Below, piece after piece: positions 23,015-36,164 of a DNA stretch of 64,000 nt (the first letter of the stretch is position 1; each line of letters starts with the position of its first letter). Origin of the DNA: Serinus canaria (taxonomy: Eukaryota > Chordata > Aves > Passeriformes > Fringillidae); contig NC_066323.1 of the NCBI RefSeq assembly GCF_022539315.1, positions 6,115,719 to 6,179,718 on the forward strand. Reading direction: 5' to 3'. Position numbers and translations under genes: made by a program. Below the pieces are notes generated by a model. The model worked only from the letters and a program-made list of their open reading frames with translations, did not search any database and was not told the origin of the DNA.

Positions 23015-26000
23015 TTTCTGGCCACTTCTGCTTCTCCTGCTTGCCAAAGGCAGAGGTCTAAGTGCTTTATCTGATATAGCCCTGCAATGGAATCTCAGGT
23101 ATCTCAGAACACTGTTGCTCCCCAAAGAGACCCTGAGGAGTGCTGAAAACCCCCTCACACCAATCCCCTAAGGGAGCAGCAATAGAATTCAGACTTAGCC
23201 ACAGCCCTGGGTTATTAGGTTTCTGTGCAGACCCTGCCATGGGGAGTGGAAATCAACAAAGGGAATTTCTGCCCTTCACACCCTGCCCAAATAAAGCAGC
23301 CAGCATGGCTGGGTGTACACAGGGATCTGACAGTGGGAGTTTATTACTGCTGGCAGCAGCCTCGGCAGCCCTGCGGTCTGCAAACACCTTAAAATACCTG
23401 CCTGGGTTTTTCTGGAGCAGCTATGCATCCTTCTGGGCTTGGGTGAATTTTATGGCTATAATCAGATGCCTCCATTACTCAGTTCTGCTCTTTCTGCCTA
23501 AAATGTCTGACAAGTTCAGCTGCTAAAGGCAATCTGTAAAAACAAGGGCCTGGACTGTCAGATCGCCCAAGCACGGCCTCATCTCTTGCCTCAGTGCTAA
23601 TGAGAGACGAGGTTGTGCTGCCAGACACCAACTGGTCAGAGAGGGGAGGCAAAGGAGAGCTGAAGTGATAAACTTCTCAATTTAAAGTGACATTTTCTGT
23701 GTTAACAGCACTCAGGTTCTGGCAGCCTTTGCAATGTTAAAAGAGATACTAAGAAGGGAGAAAAAAACAATAAAACCCTTTGCCCTGCCTGATTCTCAGA
23801 TGTCTGCTCCATACTATTTAATTTTAATACAAATGTGACGTGGTTGAGTATTCCATCAATTAAATTCAATTGTCAGGGTGATGTAGAAGGGAGCCTGAAC
23901 TGAATCCCCAGGTGAAAATCCATCCACCTCTCCCAGTGGTTTTCCCAGACATCACCCCCTAAGTGATAGACAGGGTTCAGCAGGGCACTGGGTTGGGAAG
24001 GCTGAGGGAAGCACAGGAAATGACCCTTCCTGATCCCAGCATTGCTTTTATTTACTTCCCCACGTGCAGGAGAAGCACCACAGATGGAGTAGCTCCAGAG
24101 CTGTGTCGACCTCCTGGCTCTCCCATCATAAGGTGAGACAAGTGGGCATCAAATTTTGCTGTATATAATTAAGGTGATGTATTTGAGTTGACCTGGAAAT
24201 GGTTGTCCCCTCCCATGTGCGACTCCTCCTGGAATTTTACAGGAATTCCTCAGGAAATTAGGGGTGGAATCAATAGCAAGGAAAAAAAAATTATTTTAGT
24301 ATTACTGTGAAAAAACGCAGAATCTGGCTTCCCACAGCCCAGATGATGGGTATTTTGGGAGGCTCTATCTGACCGCAATTTGGGTTTATTCAAAAGAAGC
24401 CCATGGCAAGGTCAAAAACTCTGTTCCCAGGGGGCAATTCCAAGCCTCTCTGTGTCCCAGCAGGACAGAGGAGCTGAGGATGCCCAGGTCCTTGTGCTGG
24501 TGTATGCAGACACATCAGGCATGTTCTGGAAAGACTGGATCTGTATCTCCACCAATTAAGAAAAAAAAGGTCTCCAGGGCAGCCAGGCAGGTTCCAAAAG
24601 CACTAAATCACCATGCAGGAGCCTCCTCCAGGACTGGGGAAAATATACCCGTTGCACAAGTAATCTCACTAATAGACTTACAAAATTCAAATGTTTTGCG
24701 CAAAAAAATGACAGATGATCTCCAAACAAATAACCTTTCAACATAAACACAGCAAGAAAAATTCATTAAGTGCCTTTTAAAAGCATTGGATTTGACTTAG
24801 AAAATCTTTTTCAGATGTTCTTCTCAAGCAAACCAAAACATCAAATAATAATTGTGTAAAGGCAAGTGCTGTAATAATGATAATAATAACGCTGAAAATG
24901 CATTATGCATCCTTCCTTTGATAAAGGTCTTTGTGCTTTTATGAAATGTTCATTATCAGTATTTTTGCCCTGTATCTGAAGAAGAGAAGCTGGTGCTTTA
25001 GAGTCTGAGCTCTTCAGTGTGTGTGGCAGAGAACAGAGCCAACAGGGCATTATTTCTGATAGACTGAGGCTATAAAACTATCCTTCATGTTCCCAGAAAA
25101 AATATTTCTGTTATTTATTAGAAATTAAAACCAACTTGGAAAAAAAAATTCCTTTTTTATATAATGTTCTGTTTTCTTATAGTTTATATTAATAATGATT
25201 GCTCTAATCTTTTGCTGTATTTCAACAGTTTCAGCAGGTTTATGGGGTAAGATTGTTATTATTTACCTCAGTGACTGATTTTATGGAATAACTGCAGGTT
25301 TTCGTGGAGGTACATCAAGTGCTGAAGTGAAGGGACATAAAATAAAACAGCCATTTTCTCTGCTAATGGAAGAAAAAAAAAACAGAGGGCAAAAAGGACA
25401 TAATATGTATTTTAAATGTTAATATAAAAGCATTAATGTACAATAAACTCTATTTAGACTGATTGGACGGGTGCTTTTTTATGGTGTTTATAATGGCTAT
25501 GGAAAAAACACAGAGAAAGTCATGTCAGGGAGTGATCCAGCACTGGTGTCCCAAGAGAGGACATTGTCCCTGCTCTCCACTGTAATTTTGAGGATACTCT
25601 GAAGTTTTTAGTTCTTACACCACTGAATACAAATGTGCCTCCTAACTGGGACTGGCCAAAATCTCCTCAGAGATTAGAATGGAATAAAAAATCCCAAACA
25701 ACACTTATAAAAGTATTGCAGTCTGTGGGGCTGGCAGGCTGGGACAGCCCTCCTGTCCCTGGCACAGCAGGAATGGAGCTCTGGGTATCAGCCCCTGCTC
25801 TGAACCACTTTGGCACCAGAGCTCCAGGAGCAGTCAGGGATCACATCCAACATCCCATGAAGTCAAGGGGCTCCGCTTCAAAGCCAGGAAATACATTCTT
25901 AAAAGCTGAAACCAGTTTTGTAAACACTTAGACCTAAGTCTGGAAACCTCTAAGAATGTTTTGGGTTTTTTTAATTCTTATATGATAATTGGAAACATGT

Positions 26001-28945
26001 GTGCCCTGCTCCCACTGCGTTTTGGAAGCATCTGCCTTAGGATGAACAAGCCCTGCTGCTCGCTGGGCTGGAAACTCCCCAAATCTCCACAACCGTTCAA
26101 AAGTGAAACCTAAGAGCCAGCACAGTCAATATTGAGGGTTTCAGGAGGCACAGTCTGTGGTTTAAGGCTTTAAAAACAACAATTGCCCAGGTTTTCAGAT
26201 ACCAAAGGCTTTGGCAATGGGATTACCATAGCAATCAGTGGCACATGAAAAAGCGAGCACAGAACGTGATTTCTTCTTTCCCTGTTTGAAGATTTGCTGT
26301 GGTCAAAACATGATAGCTCTATTTCTTGCAATAAAAAAGGGGCAGCAGTGATTTCTCAGATAATTGCAGCCATGACGGATCTGATACATCACAGAACTCT
26401 CATCCTTCCTCAAGAGCAGCGTGGCTGAGCACTACAGAGCCCAGGCAAGAAATAAACACCCTGCAGCTCCTAAACACCATTGAGATTTTACATTTGAATA
26501 TTGGGAAAATGTGGAATAAACCGGGTAATTTTTCTCCTAAACAGTGACACTCATTTTTCAGTTAACTTGAAAGCTGGCTGGAAATATTCAAAATGTCAGT
26601 TCTGAGAAAAAAATTCAGTTTTCCCTGGCTCATCCCAGAAATATTTGCTTAGATGCACCAGAATGCAGAAGTATAAATGGAAATCAAAGACACAATGAAT
26701 TCATTGAAAAAACAATCTGTGTACTTACCCAACACAGTTGCAGTCGTTTCCTGTGTTGTCCTTGCAAAATTAGGAAATTCTCAGAGCTAACCCTTAAAGG
26801 GATTGCTACAGACACCACAAAGGAAATTTAACAGTAACTTGGAGGGATTCTTTGCTTTATGAAGTTATTCTTTAGACATTAGGGGAAAAAAAGGGACTGT
26901 TTTTCTTTTACAGAGGCACTGGGACAAAGATGGGATGCAAATAATTCTGTATTCAGATGACTGTTGTTTCTTCCCCTCACACAGCTGTAAGATTTGTGCC
27001 TTCAGCACCCATTGCTCCTGATAACCACAGATTTCTGATGCTGTTTTTTAGCAGTGAGATTACCATCTTCAAAATTAGTCATTGCAGAAAAATCTGTGTA
27101 GTGGTGGGGATGATAAAATGAAATTGTCATGAGAGGGGATGAAAAACCTAACAGCCTGAATTCAGGTCAAGAGCAGCACTGATTATTTTGAAAGAAGTCC
27201 TGTGTTTATAAATCCTTGGCAATGCTATCAACTTGTTTGGTACCAGACAGTGAAATTAGGATTTTCTCTTAGATGAAACCCTGATCCAAAAGAAAAGCTC
27301 TGGCCTGCACATTTAGTGCCTGTACAGGCAGTGGGTCTGTGCTCTCCTGTTGTAACTCAACCAGCCAGTTGCAAAATTGGCTTTTCCTGCCCCTGCTCTG
27401 CCAAACCTGGCTGCCAGTCAGGTCCCTGCCTGCACTGAGCCCTGCAGGATGGGTTGCTTTGATGTGATCAGATAAATCAGAAGAGCCCAGGTACTCCAGC
27501 TCTCTCCAGAGCTGTATTTCCTCCCAGCCTCCTGCTGCTCCAGCCAGCCCCACTGTTGTTGACATGACCTTGGGGGTTTCCAGCATTTCCCCAGAGGGAA
27601 GGTTTCACAATGGGTTGAAGTTCAGACTGAGGAAAGGTTTCCTGGTGTGCTGCCACTGTTGGCTTTTTATTTTTCTCAACACCAACCACCTCTGTCCAAC
27701 CCCCCTCTTGCACCTTGGATATTTTCCTCTTCCAATGCAGTCATGCAACCTTCAAGCCCCTCTGCCCAAGCACTTCACCATTTTTCTTGCTCTTCCCTAA
27801 TTCTGGCCACTTTGTCAGTGCTCCTGAGCTGCCCAGAAGTACAAAGCTGATATTTCCAAAGCTGTCTGCAGGAATTGGTTGGCTCATTTCTTCTGCTGGC
27901 ATTAAAATCTCCAAGACAACTCAAAAAGTCTCAGCCTGTGGATTTAGAGGACAGGGAGAAGGAAGCACCCTTCCCACATGAGGAAGGTGATGGAGTTGCT
28001 TCAGGCTCAGCTCAGTCCCCGGGGTGGCTGTGCTGTGCTGGGACATGAGGAATGTTGCCCTGTGGCTGCACTCAGATCCCAGCACTCCAGGGATAAAAGC
28101 AGGGCACTGCCATGCTCACATCACATGCCACGTTCCCATCAGCCCTTATTGTCACACTGCCTGTAGGACACTTTCTGCAGGTATTTGCTGGTAGTAAAAA
28201 GAGACAGACACAAATCTTTAACTGAAGAGTTAACTTTGCTTAAAGAGATAGTGACAAATCACATTTCCCCACACAAATCTGTGCTGAGCCAGGATCCTCC
28301 CTTGTGTAACTTCTGACTTCAATAGGCAAGGGCTGGTCGCAAGCCACAATTAGAGCTGGCCAGGAAACGGCGGGTTTTGTCTCATGGCAACTTCTGAGGT
28401 TTCAAAATCTGTTTATGTTCTGCAGAGGAAGCGAAATCAAAACATTTCTAATATGAAATGGGAGCCTGTCAAAATGTCCATTTTCTGTGCAGCAAGCTCC
28501 TTGTTTCACTGTGGCTTTTCCCCTGCCCTCTCACCATGGCTGGGGCACGGGCTGTGCCTGCAGCTGGGAGCAATCACGGGGTTGGTGTGCCTGAGTGCCA
28601 AATGCATCCATGCTCAGAGCCACCCATGTGTTTTGATAAAAATAGATGAATTGAAAACACCATGACCACTCTCTCCTGGAGCGTTCAGCTTGTTTGGGAT
28701 CAGGCTGACCTGGTAATGCATTGTGCCAGCACCCCGTGGGGACAGAGGCCAACCTAAATGGCCACACTCCTCTTCTGCTCAGTACATCTCTCTAAAAGTA
28801 CCTCAAAAATCTGATTTTTTCCTAAGATCTAGCAAAAACTTTAAAAATATCTGCTCTGTGGGGCTATGAAAGGCCCAGTGGTGTACTTGGCAGAGTTTAT
28901 GTCTGCCTGGGAATCGTTGGCATTTCCTCTCCTGCCCCACGTGTT
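23015..28945. other. long unique stretch, no gene recognised
   Basis: Nearly 6 kb without a recognised repeat family. The frames are short (up to 128 codons). The intervals 24750-25630 and 25930-27240 hold hardly any open frame of 60 codons or more and are AT-rich, so they are clearly non-coding. Short A-runs occur at about 24281-24289 and 25373-25381. No splice-bounded conserved frame was seen. Confidence 0.5.
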
Positions 28946-28949
28946 TGTG

Positions 28950-29108
28950 CCTCCACTGCTCTCCATCCCAGATCCACCTCCAGTGCTCTCCATCCCAGAT
29001 CTATCTCCAGTGCTCTCCATCCCAGATCCACCTCCACTTCTCTCCATCCCAGATCCACCTCCAGTGTTCTCCATCCCAGATCTGTCTCTATTTCTCTCCA
29101 TCCCAGAG
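28950..29108. repeat. 27-bp minisatellite, about 5.6 units
   Basis: Full units begin at 28959, 28986, 29013, 29040 and 29067. A partial unit runs from 29094, and a partial one precedes 28959. Each carries the phrase 'ctccatcccagatc' followed by a variable second half. The period is nine codons, so both strands stay open (SIPDPPPVL-type repeats on plus, GMESTGGGS-type on minus). The frames are a by-product of the period, not evidence of a protein. Confidence 0.95.
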
Positions 29109-29114
29109 TGGCTC

Positions 29115-31375
29115 AGTGCAGCTGAGGGTTCTGACATAGTTCATCAAGCTACACCTTTGCCAACCCTTCCATGAAAGCTGCTAATCAATTTATGGCAGTG
29201 AGTGAGCACACCAAGGAGCATGATCTGAGTGGCTTTGAGCCATCAGTTGGAGGAGATGGTGGATAATGAAAGGATGAGAGCAGGAAAACCTCTTTTCCTA
29301 CAAAGTGTATGTGTCTGACATTAAAGAGCCTGAAAATTTCTCAAAATGCTTCACTTTTTTTTTTTTCCCAGACAGCATGTTTCAACCTAAGGGTTTCAAC
29401 CTAACCCTTAAAAAAATTACCTTCAATCAGCTCAGGCCCATAATCTTTGCTTTGCCACTCTCTTTGAACAGGCAGGCACTTATGGACAGCTCTTTTGTCA
29501 CAGGGAGACAGGTCCCAGCTCTGCTCCTTCACGTTCCCAGAATAAACCTGTGTCTGCAGAACTGGAGACCACCCTGCTGTAAGTACTGCACCATCCACAT
29601 GCCCCTTCCAGAGAAAGGCTGAGAAAAGACCCAGTAAGTCCCTGAAGGACTTGTAAAGGAGAGCCAAGACATCAGCAGTGTGCAAGGGCAGAGAGGACAA
29701 GCAGCAACCCCGGGGCCAGGGGACCTGTTGGAGCTGTGGGTAAGTCAACAAGGAATGTCGTGCTCATTTCATCTGGTAGCATTTGGTCCATTTATTTTAA
29801 TTGCAAATAAATGCAAAGCAGAAAGAAAGGGTTGTAGTTATTGTTGGAGCAGAGAAAACATTTTGTGTGCAGAGAGGGCTGGCCTTCAACCATCCAAGTA
29901 AAACCCATTGCCTAAACAATAGAGCTTAAAAGATGAGCAAATTGCTGTTTATGGGCTGTTCCAGATCCATACCACTCAGGACGAAGCCAGGGCTGAATAC
30001 ATGAGCAAATTTGCTGCCTAACTCATTACAAAAACAAGCCTTGTGTGGGATTTGAGCCATTTTAAATCATTCACTCAGAGCAAAGAGGAAAGACCAGAGC
30101 AGCAGCAGACAGAGCAAAATTAGTGAGAGCATTATCAGTCCAGATTCACAAATGCTGGTACAGGCAAAACACATGTGAAGGTCACAGCATTAATGGAGCT
30201 GGCTTGTGTAGCCTGAAGAAACAACCCAGCCAGTGCTGCGAGCCAGCCAGCCCACCTCAGTGTGGGGAAGGGGGTGTTTCCCCATGCACATTCCAATTCC
30301 ACTCCCAGCCCCGGCTGGGAGTCCTCCCTTGTCACCCTTCTGTGTGCTGAGCAGCTGGACCAGATTTTGCAGACTCAAGCTGCTTTGGGAAATGCAATGC
30401 CTCGTTGGCATCAGGCTATTCAAGCTGGTGCCCATTATGCCTCTCCCATTAAATGCTATGAAAACAGGCATTGTGCACGGAGGGGCTGAGCAAACCTTGT
30501 TATACAGTAATTATGCAATCAGTGCATAATCTCATTTCGGTGGCTGGGGTGTGGAGGGAAAGTTTTGGTTGCGAGATGCTTGCAGGGGTCTCTACAATGA
30601 AATGCATACAGACATATTTACAGCCACTGGCAATGAATATTCTGAGCAATGCTAACTATATTGAGCTGCTGTGATGTTGAGAGTGACTTACAAAAGCCCC
30701 ACACATCTGGTTAGGCTCAAAAAGACTCTTTGACTCAATAGTCAGACTTTCTGCAATTGAAATGCTCTATGATTAATGGCCCCTTCTGGAACAGGGTAGG
30801 AGAAAGCTTTCAAAACCCAAGGAGGTTTTGGGGTTGGGGTTTTTTGTTGGGCTTTTTTTTCTTTTTTTGAGATTTTTGCAGCTCTTCCCCTGAATTTGAG
30901 AGGAAGCCAAAGCTTTTCAAAGCTTTTCTAAAACAAACAAGCAAATCAAATTCCCTCTCCACCCTCCTGGAGAGAGGAACACCCTGGATGAGCAAATCAC
31001 CCTTTAGTAATATGCTTCCCTGCTGGTGCAAGTCCCACAGGCAGAGCAAAAGCTGGAATTTAGGTTTCTTGCCCTTCATTTTTTCCCATCCCTGGTGCTC
31101 TGTGTGGTTTGAACTCAGCTGTTTGCTTCAGCACGGGACAAATTTTGCCAGGGAGAATTTTATGGTACAAGCCTGCTGAAAAACAGTTTCCAAAGAAAGT
31201 CCAATCAGGATGGGTGTGTTCCTGTGAAAACTTCAACTTTCCCTGTATCCACAATTTTTGCAGAACAGTGCTAGTGGAAAGGCTCCCTTTTATTGTTTCT
31301 TTCTATGGACACACAGTCTTGTGGCTCTGCAGGGCAGAAACTCAAAGAGCAAAGCAGAGTACAGGATTTCTTCTA
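29115..31375. other. unique sequence, no gene recognised
   Basis: Contains a T12 run at 29355-29366. At 30820-30868 there is a T/G-rich stretch. Frames of up to 116 codons overlap between strands (29305-29622 against 29401-29751) and have no domains. Two octamer-like AT-rich sites (attgcaaataaatgcaaag, about 29799-29817) are visible but could be chance. Confidence 0.5.
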
Positions 31376-31380
31376 TCCAA

Positions 31381-31419
31381 TGGGCCAAATTCTTCACTGG
31401 TATAAATAGATTGAACTCT
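31381..31419 (+). repeat. ancient amniote repeat motif (candidate)
   Basis: 'tgggccaaattcttcactgg' followed by 'tataaatagattgaactc' resembles the old amniote repeat phrase 'gggccaaattct', 'ctggtgtaaat', 'attgaactcc'. Together with the motifs at 17539 and 20891 it suggests scattered relics of one ancient family. Confidence 0.42.
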
Positions 31420-31424
31420 GCTCA

Positions 31425-32995
31425 GGAGGACCATGGCCATTTATTCCAACAGAGGACTTGGCCTGCAGTCACAGCCTGTTTCTCTTTTTAAACCCTGAGA
31501 GACTTGACCCAAAGCCTGTGGAGGCAGACTCAGACTCTGGCCACCATCACTTTCTAGGCACTTTCTATTTTGGTTCCAGCCCCACTCATTGCTCCAGCCT
31601 GTGCCCAGGAGAGACCTGGGGAGCACGTGGGGACATGGAGCAGTCCCAGGTTTGGAAAGCCCAAGGACATCCCCATTTTCTGCTGGGTCTCAGGAGACAA
31701 GGTGTCAGATGATGCAGCCTGGAGAAGATCAGGAGTAGAGTTGGATGAGGTCTGTACACCGGGCTGTGGGCACGTGTCCCACCTTGGCTTTCCACATTGC
31801 AGATGTTCATGGAAACTCCTTAGAAAGGACTTCCTTGGCCACTTCTCCTGCACTGCCTGCTCCAAACTGCTGCATGTTTAGCTCTCCATCCCTCCCTTGG
31901 CCGCCCCACAGCTGCTTCCCTCTGCATCCACATGCAGAAATTGCTGCCCCTTGCTGCTTCTCCTCTGCCAGGGATGCAGATCTTCTCTGGTCCCTTGGCA
32001 GAGGGCCCTGGGGACTGAAAGTGAGGAGCTGTGCTGTGTCCCCTCCACACAGACTGTGGCTGGGGAAACCCAGAGCTGCCACAGAGTTTCACAGGGGAAG
32101 CTTTGAAGGGCTGAACACCTTTGTGGGGTGACCATCAGGGATCAGGGCTGCAGGTTTGGGCTGGCAGAGCTGAACAGGTTTTCTGCACTCATGAAAATGG
32201 ACTTTAGAAGTAAATCAATTCACACATCTGCTTTTGACAGAGCATTTTAAAACAGCAACTCCTCACCCAAAAAAAAAAAAACAAAAAAAACCCCAACATA
32301 ACCAACACACAGAAGAATTCAATAGATCATTAAAGTGCTGCATCCACAAGCATAGCCATGCCTAACCTTTCAGCTTCTGCCTTTCTGGGTACATGAAAGC
32401 CAGAGGCTGCCATGGCCAACCAGCTGGAGGCTGCAAATGGTGGTCAGTCATTGCTCCTGTGAGCCAGCACTGCACACAGCCCCTTCTGCACTCCCACTCG
32501 TGGGAAATCACTTTTGCTGCTGTCCCTACAGAGGTGGCAGTGCTGGTTGGGGCTGCTGACACAGAGCACTCCCCCCTGCCCCCACCCAGACTATTTTTAG
32601 GTTGGTTTTCTGGTAAAATAGAACTCAACAATCTGGCTGTGTTGATGTGTTCCTGGCTGCCTGTCCATTGGCCCCTGAATGATTTATGTTTCCCCGGCCA
32701 GGTTTGGTGACACTGATGCTGGCAGGATGAAGGCAGGCTCCTCTTCATCACTTCAGTTCCCAGCCCAAGGCAATGCCTGTGCTGGGTGATGCTTCTCATA
32801 TAGGACACACAGCTTGGCAAGGGAAGATATTTCCACTCTCATCCTCCTTCTTTTTTCTTGTGTGACATTTTTACTTCCTAAAAAATTGCATGTGCCCTCT
32901 GGACAAGTGATTAAATTAGAAGATCAACAATACATGAAAAAGGAGCAGGATCAATTCACAGAGAAGTGGCTGAAAGCAGTTTATTACATCTTTTA
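31425..32995. other. unique sequence, no gene recognised
   Basis: Many overlapping frames between 31441 and 32135 on both strands (up to 128 codons), and a 152-codon minus-strand frame at 32362-32820, have no domain and are mutually exclusive. The A-rich tract at 32269-32290 (A12, C, A8) could be the tail of an unrecognised retroposed sequence. However, nothing upstream is identifiable. Confidence 0.5.
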
Positions 32996-33000
32996 TCTTC

Positions 33001-33021
33001 TTTTTTTTTTTTTTTTTTTTT
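33001..33021. repeat. poly-T tract (T21)
   Basis: Twenty-one consecutive Ts. Such a tract may be the reverse-strand tail of a retroposed sequence or simple slippage growth. The flanking sequence contains no recognised retroposon. Confidence 0.95.
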
Positions 33022-33146
33022 CTGGGAGATCATTTGCCAAATCGTTAAAGGGAAGAATCAAGTAAATGGAATGACCAGCAACTAAAAACTGCCTTTTTCT
33101 TAACAAATTTGTATTATTACAATATTATCTTGAAGAAAATAATTTT

Positions 33147-36050
33147 AAAAAGAAAGAAAGAAAAATTGGATGAGATTGCTTTTGAGGTCAGGTTCTGGAC
33201 TCAGCTATCCCAATAGCTCACTGATTTACTGCAGCAATTCAAGCCATCATGTTCACATTTTCCATCAAATAAGTGGACAGAACTTTGATGGCAGCTTGTA
33301 TGATGACAGACTTTGTATGTGCACCCAGTGCTTACTTGCCAAAATACACACCATCAACATTTTCCCTGCTTGTACCCCCAGATCAGGACTCTGAGAGAAT
33401 ATTGTGCAGGCAGTATTGCAGTGCTTCTTGCACCACCTTTCATCAACATCCACTTCCACCTCCTTTTACACCTGCAGAAGCTCAGAAGCCAGGTAAGAAT
33501 AAAGTCTCATTTCCAAAGAAAAACCTTCCAAAATGAGAGAGGTTGCCAGTTTTTATCAAATAATAATTTCCAGGTGCAGTCAGCTGTCAAAGCACAAGAT
33601 GTGCTGAACTGGGCTGGGAATAACATTGCTGAAATCACAAAAAAATACTGCAAATCCCAGAGAAAGAAATCCTTGCAGCTCCAGGAGGGGCATCAGCTTT
33701 GTTGCCTTACCCTGGTTTTCTCTTGCTCTGTTTTAACCTTATTTGAGCTGCTCGTGACTGGCAAGAGCATGATCTTCTGCTTGAATCTGTCTGGGCTCAA
33801 GATACACAAGCCAGGGAAAGATCCAAATCTTGTCAATTTCCAGCAGACAGGAGATGATAATGCTCTTGAAATACATCCAACATTTCAAAACCCTTGCCAT
33901 AAAAAGGCAGAGGATTATTCAGTCCTGGAAAACAGAAGTGCTAGACCCTTCAGAGCTGGGTCACCACATTTTCATTGAGATCTTCTGCTTTTGCTCCATC
34001 ATCTGCTCTTCACATGACTTACTCAGCAACCACATCTGATTAGTCTTTGCATGCCAGGTGCTATTATTTTTTGTTTGAATTAGTGCCCCCTAGTTTTCTG
34101 TGAATTAGTGCTTCCTGTTTGTTTTTTTTTTCCTTTCTATTTCCCAAAATATAGCTGAATTATCTTCTCTTACCAGAGCTTGGGTGCCTGGGTATTCCCT
34201 TTTGCATGGTAAAGCTGAGCTGCCTCACTGTTGTCATTTTATGGCTGGGATGGGAGAAAACAAAACTCATTTTCATGCAAATCCCCACTGTCTATCAGAC
34301 ATCATAGTTGTCAAGCAGGTCATTAGAGGCCTACTGTGTAAAATGAAGATTACTAATTAGAGCTGAAGAAATAATTTGCAACAAATAATTTATCCAATGA
34401 ATTTAGATTTTCTTTCTCCTTGTGGAGTCTCTGCAAGCAAGTTGTTACTTCCCAGAGTTGGGTATTATTTGAAATGCTTTTAACTCATTATGCTCATGAT
34501 TGATTCATGTTTTTCAATGTTACTTTTTTGAGCTGGATGGTTAATCAATGTAGATCACAGGATTTGAGATTTACCTCCTGGCTCAGGTGTCAAAATATGG
34601 CTGAACTGAATAAAAATCAGTGTATGCTTTAAAAGTACATTCCATGAACCCTGATTTGTGTTTCTGAATATCACAGCTCAAGAGCAGCTTGGGAATTTTC
34701 CATTAAAATACATTTTTCTAGCAAAAATAAGCTACTGCAAAATCTATAATTTTATCCTGAGGAAATCTCACGTAAGTCAAAAAGACCCTCCAGCCTCTGG
34801 TGCATTATGCAAGTCTTGTGAGTGTGTATCAACAGAAATAGGAAAACCAAGGAATTTATCCTGCAGGGAAAGGGGGAGCAAATGTATCCAGCTGCCAATA
34901 GCCTCAAAGGCCCTGTAGGATCCTACACACATTCATTATAGAAGTAACTGGAAATGAAATCTTATGTGTTGTGATTCATAGTCAAAGGAAACAGGATTTA
35001 GCTAGAGCTGATCAGTTCACTACAATGGAAAAGATCAAAACATGGATTTTGGATAATTTTGATTGACCATTTCTCTTCAATCCATGACACATTCTGGTAC
35101 TTTGGCTCAAAACGTTCATCTGATTCAGCTTGAAAAGAGAAGCTGAAAATTTCTATTGATTTTCATCCTGTTACAAAAGTCAATTTTTGCAGACATTCAT
35201 TCCGGTTGATGCACTCCATGAACACTCAAAGAAAGGTGGAGCATGAACAAAGGAGAGGAATTCACCCAGTGAAATAATTCCAGCATCCAAGCTCACATTC
35301 ACAGGAAACCATTTGGGATATTCACCACCATTATTAATAACGTGGGGCAAAGTCACACCTATGGCTGATCCTACGAAACCCTGGATTGCAAAGGAGCAGC
35401 TTCCTTTTCAGCTCTCAAAGGAAGCATACAGGGAGAATTCTTGGGGGGATGGGGGATTAGGTGAGTTTCAATGAATTAAAAAAGGGACAGTTGGTACCAG
35501 GCTCCTCAACCCCATCTGCTTCATATCTGGAGCACTCGTTGTTCCCTGCACTCACCTTTGTGTTTGCAGGGTTGGGGCTAGGGAGGGATGGGAGATGGAA
35601 GGATACTCAGCAGGAAAGGGGATAAAATGGAAAGCAGTTAGCACTCAAAGCTTGCTTGTCTATCCTAAATATCTCCCAGTACAAAGAGGGCAAGGCTGAT
35701 AAAGTTGCCAAGAGGGTTGGGGGAGAAACAGTGGAGGTTTTTTGTCTTGTGGCTTCTCCATGGACCTTTCACCCTTTCAAATCTCAGGGAAGCCAGGGAA
35801 AATTTGTGGCAAAAAGGACTTTTCTCCCAAAAACCAGACATTTTGAAGCATGGCTGAGGAACGTCAATTGCTGGCACCTTCTGTGCCTGGAATCAAGTGG
35901 AAGGGGAGGCAGTCTGGGATAAAAGGAGGTCTGAGGGTCAGCAGAGTTTGTGCTGACTGAGTTTGTGCTGACTGAATAGCACAGTGTGGTGGCCCTGGGC
36001 AGGGAGAACCAGGCACATTTAGGGTCGTTACCAGCTCAGCCACCACTGCT
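33147..36050. other. unique AT-rich sequence, no gene recognised
   Basis: Begins with a short (AAAG)n tract at about 33147-33165. The 221-codon plus-strand frame at 33313-33978 has no recognisable domain, and a shifted plus-strand frame and a minus-strand frame both overlap it. The 34040-34640 part has almost no open frames. A perfect 15-base tandem duplication (gagtttgtgctgact) lies at 35944-35973. Confidence 0.5.
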
Positions 36051-36058
36051 GTGTGCAA

Positions 36059-36160
36059 CTCTGGGTAGGTCTCATTTCCAGCTGTAAATTGGGAATAACC
36101 TCTCTTCTTTGAGAGGTTAAATCCCCTGGATAGCACATTTTATATAATGCCTAACTTAGT
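36059..36160 (-). mobile_element. MIR-type SINE relic
   Basis: Read on the plus strand, 'ctctgggtaggtctcatttc', 'cagctgtaaattgggaataa', 'cctctcttctttgagaggtt' and 'aaatc' follow the reverse complement of the MIR core. That core runs from 'ctgggcaagtcac' through 'ctgtaaaatgggaataat' to 'gttgtgaggattaaat'. Divergence is high, as expected for a family that stopped moving long before modern birds arose. The assignment rests on the remembered consensus pattern. Confidence 0.62.
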
Positions 36161-36164
36161 ATTT

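Noticed and set aside
28841..29174. Pro-rich (plus) and Gly/Ser/Met-rich (minus) repeat proteins
   Set aside because: Both are produced by the 27-bp minisatellite, whose period is a multiple of three. No homology was recognised.
32269..32290. A-rich tract as a processed pseudogene tail
   Set aside because: No recognisable mRNA-like sequence upstream on the plus strand, and no target-site duplication seen.
33313..33978. 221-codon plus-strand frame, with a possible splice donor (ccaggtaagaat) near 33491
   Set aside because: The donor-like site lies inside the frame, not at its edge. No domain is visible and overlapping frames on both strands are equally open.
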